Positions 61,249 through 64,000 of a stretch of 64,000 bases of DNA are shown here, piece after piece. The stretch is from assembly GCA_965248255.1 (NCBI GenBank), contig CBDFIW010000002.1, positions 434,001 through 498,000 of the forward strand, read 5' to 3'. Numbering within the stretch: position 1 is the first letter of the stretch; each line of letters opens with the position of its first letter. The translations under genes and the position numbers were made by a program. The notes under the pieces were generated by a model. It saw only the letters and a list, made by a program, of their open reading frames with translations. It did no database searches and was not told where the DNA came from. The stretch is from JAKZVK01 sp965248255. Its GTDB lineage: Bacteria; Acidobacteriota; Terriglobia; Bryobacterales; UBA6623.

Positions 61249-62412
61249 GTGTAGTGCACCATAAATAATGTAACTTATATTGGCTTCCCATCGTCTCTAT
61301 TAACAGGAGGCATGGGATGCGAAGAGCACAACCAGTAACTTTGAACACAGCGCAATGCAAGCAGTTGGACCGCTACGCGCGCGGCCGCCAAGTCGCCGTT
61401 CGTCTCGCCCTGCGAGCCAGGATTGTCCTGCTGGCCGCCGACGGTCTCGAGAATAAGCAGATCGCCGCACAGCTCGGTGTCTCGCGGCAGTTGGTGGCCC
61501 GCTGGCGCACGCGCTTTCTCGAAAGCAGCATCGCCGGCATTGCAAAAGACGCCCCACGGCCCGGTCGTAAACCTGCCGTCTCGAAGCAGAAAGTACAGCA
61601 GATCATCCACAAGACCACCCGCGAGAAACCGTCCAACGCCACCCACTGGAGCCGCCGCACCATGGCCGCCGCGGCCGGCGTCAGCGCTTCCACCGTGGGA
61701 CGGATTTGGCGCGCCCATGGCCTCAAGCCCCACCGCGTCAAGACCTTCAAGCTCAGCAATGACCCGCGTTTCGCCGAGAAACTCGACGACATCGTCGGAC
61801 TCTATCTCAATCCGCCTGAGCATGCTCTGGTTCTCTCGCTCGATGAGAAGTCCCAAATCCAAGCCCTCGATCGCACCCAACCCGGCCTGCCGCTCAAAAA
61901 GGGACGCGGCCAAACGATGACCCACGATTACAAGCGCAACGGCACGACCACCCTGTTTGCGGCGCTCAACAGCCTTGACGGCAGCGTGATCGCCGAGTGC
62001 ATGCCCCGACACAGCCACCAGGAATGGCTGCGCTTCCTGCGCTTAATTGACCGCCGCACTCCCAAGGACAAACAGCTTCATCTCATCGTGGACAACTATG
62101 CCACCCACAAGCATGCCGCTGTGAAGCGTTGGCTCGATCGTCACCCGCGCTTCCACATTCATTTCACCCCGACCTCGGCGTCGTGGCTGAACATGGTCGA
62201 GCGATTCTTTCGCGATCTCACCGTCAAGCGCCTGCGCCGCGGCGTGTTTCGCAGCGTGGACGAGCTCGTCGCCGCCATTGACGACTACATCGCCCAGCAC
62301 AACGGGCATCCCACGCCCTTCATCTGGACCGCGACCGCCTCCGACATCCTCGAGAAAGTCAAGCGCGGACGTGCCGCCCTGCATAAGGTGCAATCTGCTT
62401 GACGCACTACAC
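61249..62412 (+). mobile_element. IS630-family element, full-length copy (1164 bp)
   Basis: Ends are the inverted repeats GTGTAGTGC; TA is duplicated within the CTAG target on each side (61247-61248 and 62413-62414). It carries one intact transposase frame and is the parent-type for the deleted copy at 17912. Confidence 0.92.
61317..62402 (+). CDS. IS630-family transposase, intact
   Basis: A 361-residue DDE transposase. N-terminal HTH region: NKQIAAQLGVSRQLVARWRT (about 45-64), then a winged-helix-like segment (TMAAAAGVSASTVGRIWRAH). Catalytic core: LVLSLDEKSQIQALDR (first Asp), HLIVDNYATHKH (second Asp), TPTSASWLNMVERFFRDLTV (Glu). It begins 10 nt after an AGGAGG. Near-perfect identity to the deleted copy implies recent transposition within this genome. 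Confidence 0.93.
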   Translation: MRRAQPVTLNTAQCKQLDRYARGRQVAVRLALRARIVLLAADGLENKQIAAQLGVSRQLVARWRTRFLESSIAGIAKDAPRPGRKPAVSKQKVQQIIHKTTREKPSNATHWSRRTMAAAAGVSASTVGRIWRAHGLKPHRVKTFKLSNDPRFAEKLDDIVGLYLNPPEHALVLSLDEKSQIQALDRTQPGLPLKKGRGQTMTHDYKRNGTTTLFAALNSLDGSVIAECMPRHSHQEWLRFLRLIDRRTPKDKQLHLIVDNYATHKHAAVKRWLDRHPRFHIHFTPTSASWLNMVERFFRDLTVKRLRRGVFRSVDELVAAIDDYIAQHNGHPTPFIWTATASDILEKVKRGRAALHKVQSA

Positions 62413-62415
62413 TAG

Positions 62416-63242
62416 GGCGTGTTAACACTAACGTAGGGTATCGAAACGTAGAGCCTCGGCGATGAGGGCGAAGTGGAGGAAGGCGAGGAACATGACGTCG
62501 AGCTTGTCGAAGCGGGAGAAGATGCGGCGGAATCCCTTGAGCCGTCGGAAGAGTCTCTCGATCTCGTTGCGGCGGCGATAGAGCGCTCGGTCGTATTCCC
62601 ACGGCTCCAGGCGGGTGCGCCGGGGCGGCACGACGGGAATCCATCCGAAATCCAAAGCCAGTTGGCGTGTCTGATCGTCCTCATGGGCGCCGTCCATCAG
62701 CAGCGGCAGCGGCTCGGGCAGTGGCCCCAGACCACCGAGCAGTTCGCGGCCCTGCTGGGCGTCGTGCGCTTGGCCGGGCGAGAGAGCGAAGGTTATCGCC
62801 GTTCGAGCATTTGCGGCAACCATATGAATCTTGGTGGTCCATCCGCCGCGGGATTTGCCGATCGCTTGCGGACCGTTTTTTTAACGCGCCCGTGCCGTCG
62901 GGATGAACCTTCACGATGGTCGAGTCCATTGACACGGCTTCGATTCGGATGCGGACCAGCTGCTCGCGCTGCAGTTTCTCGAAGACGGCGTCGAGCACGC
63001 CGTTCTTCGACCAGCGGTTCATGCGGGTATAAATGGTGTGCCAGTTACCGAAGCGTTTAGGCAAGCCGCGCCATTTGCAGCCCTGCTCGGCGACATACAA
63101 CATGGCGTTCAAAACCGTGAGGTTCGGCAGGCTCACATTGCCGCGCTGGCGGGGCAGGACCGGCTCGATACGGCGGTATTGCTGCTCGGTGATCTCCATA
63201 CCTCCGAGTATAGCAGCTTTTGCGACTTAGTGTTAACACGCC
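62416..63242 (-). mobile_element. IS5-family element, copy 2 (827 bp)
   Basis: Terminal inverted repeats GGCGTGTTAACACTAA (62416-62431) and TTAGTGTTAACACGCC (63227-63242) are exact inverse complements. CTAG flanks both ends. The transposase is encoded on the minus strand in two frames. Confidence 0.92.
62428..63199 (-). CDS. IS5-family transposase, two-frame gene
   Basis: The first frame (62681-63199) starts MEITEQQYRRIEPVLPRQRG and runs through SMDSTIVKVHPDGTGALKK. The second (62428-62823) carries MVAANARTAITFALSPGQAH, LLMDGAHEDDQTRQLALDF and RRRNEIERLFRRLKGFRRIF, completing the DDE core. A T(A)7 run on the coding strand lies at the junction: a +1 shift (or loss of one A by transcript slippage) gives LKNGPQAIGKSRGGW, the conserved IS5-type junction. 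Both copies keep the A7, so the shift is likely programmed. Confidence 0.85.
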
Positions 63243-63798
63243 CTAGCGCTCTTCAACCCGGCGACGATTGTCGCGCCGGTCCCAGGCGAACGAGTACGAA
63301 CAGTGGAACATATCGCCGAGATCATGGGTCCTGTCGGCGATGGGCCGGAGTCGATGTCGCCCTATCATCATGTGAAGCCGGGCATGCCACCGGCGATCAT
63401 CTTCCACGGCAAGGCGGACACCGTCGTAGCCTACGAAACCGCCGAGTTGTTCGCCGAGAAGGTGAAGCAGAAGGGCAACCGCGTTGAGCTGGTGGGCTAC
63501 GAGGGCCAACAACACGGGTTCTTCAACTACCGCCGCAACCGCGAGGCCTTCCACGACACGGTGCTACGCATGGACGAGTTTTTCCGCGCGTTGGGCTACC
63601 TGCAGGGCGAGCCGACGCCGGCAAGCGCGGAGTAGGATTCGTGGCGCGGGCCTCAACGCCTGCCAAGCCACGGGCGGGCCTCTTCGCGAACTCCCTCCGC
63701 TCCCTCAATGAACCCCAAGTTGTTAGAGCATCGGCGCAGCGAATAGTGGGGGGTGACTCCCGGGCGGGAGCGTGAGGACGACGAGCGTTAGCCTTACC

Positions 63799-64000
63799 TC
63801 AATTAAGGATCACCATTCTCGCAGTGCTCGCCATCGAAATTGTTTGTTGGGGCACGATCAGACCCCCGCTCACGAACTGAAACGGGTACTGGACTTGAAT
63901 CTGAACGACGTTGCCCTGCACATTCGGGGCCGGGTCGCCGGGAGTGCCCGAGTCGTAGGTGACTGCGACATTGATGGTGTTGCCGTCGAGTCCGACGGCA
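63799..64000 (-). CDS. TadE-like pseudopilin (3' end only)
   Basis: The last ~66 codons of a gene running into the right window edge. The C-terminal beta-rich part reads GNTINVAVTYDSGTPGDPAP, GNVVQIQVQYPFQFVSGG and ISMASTARMVILN, the typical end of TadE/TadG-like minor pseudopilins (QVxYxFxF, then SxxRMV). The transmembrane N-terminus is not visible. With the CpaE-like gene at 30515 it suggests Tad-type pili. Confidence 0.75.
   Translation of the reverse strand, partial: AVGLDGNTINVAVTYDSGTPGDPAPNVQGNVVQIQVQYPFQFVSGGLIVPQQTISMASTARMVILN

Larger units (their letters stand above)
61246..63246. mobile_element. Tandem IS630 + IS5 insertion, copy 2
   Basis: Layout: CTAG (61246-61249), IS630 element, CTAG (62412-62415), IS5 element, CTAG (63243-63246). 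Both elements are intact in length. This tandem contains the same two elements as copy 1 at 17909-19620, but the IS5 element adjoins the 3' end of the IS630 transposase here and the 5' end there. The insertion interrupts the hydrolase gene. Confidence 0.92.
60724..63635 (+). pseudogene. Secreted alpha/beta hydrolase (esterase) split by IS630+IS5 insertion
   Basis: The 5' part (60724-61249) encodes a signal peptide (IGLLLVPLALACTITAQPQ), the oxyanion-hole region FFFGGGWRSG and the nucleophile elbow AAGGSAGGHLAAA. The 3' part (63247-63635) encodes the catalytic Asp in HGKADTVVAYE and catalytic His in GQQHGFFNYRR. Removing bases 61250-63246 joins the two at a single CTAG and restores one uninterrupted 304-residue frame (NALALFNP across the junction). 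The insertion separates nucleophile from Asp/His, so the current gene is inactive. It follows the ubiD-like gene closely and was probably cotranscribed. Confidence 0.95.

Overview
The window is a GC-rich bacterial chromosome segment whose gene content points to Acidobacteriota, probably the Solibacteres/Bryobacterales side. The indicators are a large PSCyt1/DUF1549/DUF1553 cytochrome-type protein, a beta-propeller/HEAT/cytochrome c lipoprotein, a DUF1844 protein, a DUF1326 protein, Tad-pilus components and a secreted 357-residue protein of acidobacterial style. A Planctomycetes-like origin cannot be excluded from sequence alone. The identification is inference; no 16S gene is present.

Layout. 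(1) 1-11572, minus strand: an uninterrupted str-S10-spc ribosomal run, rpsL-rpsG-fusA-tuf-rpsJ-rplC-rplD-rplW-rplB-rpsS-rplV-rpsC-rplP-rpmC-rpsQ-rplN-rplX-rplE-rpsN, cut by the window edge inside rpsN. A TTGACA-18-TATATT promoter lies about 340 nt upstream of rpsL. L5 carries a basic Ala/Lys N-terminal extension and S3 an acidic Glu/Ala C-terminal extension. (2) 12020-13524: two secreted proteins of unknown function, one with a textbook intrinsic terminator. (3) 13645-17654: a three-subunit, Tat-exported xanthine dehydrogenase-family molybdoenzyme operon ending in a small Cys-rich open frame. (4) 17909-19620: an IS630-family element with an internal deletion abutting an IS5-family element. (5) 19617-26855: PilZ protein, purC, orphan HicB-like protein, CvpA, nitrilase, a decayed sulfatase, a secreted protein and two small zinc-ribbon proteins. 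(6) 26884-27977: a different IS630-family element. (7) 28223-39129: Fur-family regulator, FHA-GAF-SpoIIE phosphatase, CpaE/TadZ ATPase, penicillin-acylase family hydrolase, lipoprotein, LarA-type racemase, tRNA-Ala(CGC), queE and a DinG-type helicase. (8) 39500-40700: a degenerate stretch with an IS256-type remnant and a broken signal-peptide gene. (9) 40827-50009: ankyrin lipoprotein, PSCyt1/DUF1553 protein, DUF1844 protein, a metallo-beta-lactamase-fold hydrolase overlapping ribF, and a tagatose-bisphosphate aldolase-like gene. (10) 50009-52456: a decay zone with a REP-associated transposase remnant between inverted REPs, a heme peroxidase pseudogene with three lesions, and a truncated flavin oxidoreductase. 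(11) 52636-60711: pentapeptide protein, PanF-like symporter with its small partner, PhzF protein, the propeller/cytochrome lipoprotein and a UbiD decarboxylase. (12) 60724-63635: a secreted alpha/beta hydrolase split by a tandem IS630+IS5 insertion that can be undone exactly in silico. (13) The right edge holds the 3' end of a TadE-like gene.

Functional themes are core translation, oxidative and extracellular catabolism (molybdoenzyme, cytochrome-type lipoproteins, nitrilase, acylase, sulfatase), surface and signalling functions (PilZ, Tad genes, SpoIIE phosphatase), and considerable genome fluidity. Two IS630+IS5 tandems at CTAG sites, a pair of roughly 105-bp MITE-like repeats, REP hairpins and several multiply broken genes show active and past transposition. 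No CRISPR array, prophage or clear defence island was seen. The most unusual items are the repeated IS630/IS5 CTAG association, the oppositely charged ribosomal-protein tails, the multi-hairpin element at 24883-25019, the MITE pair, the Cys-rich open frame in the molybdoenzyme operon, and the 19-C tract upstream of the cytochrome lipoprotein.
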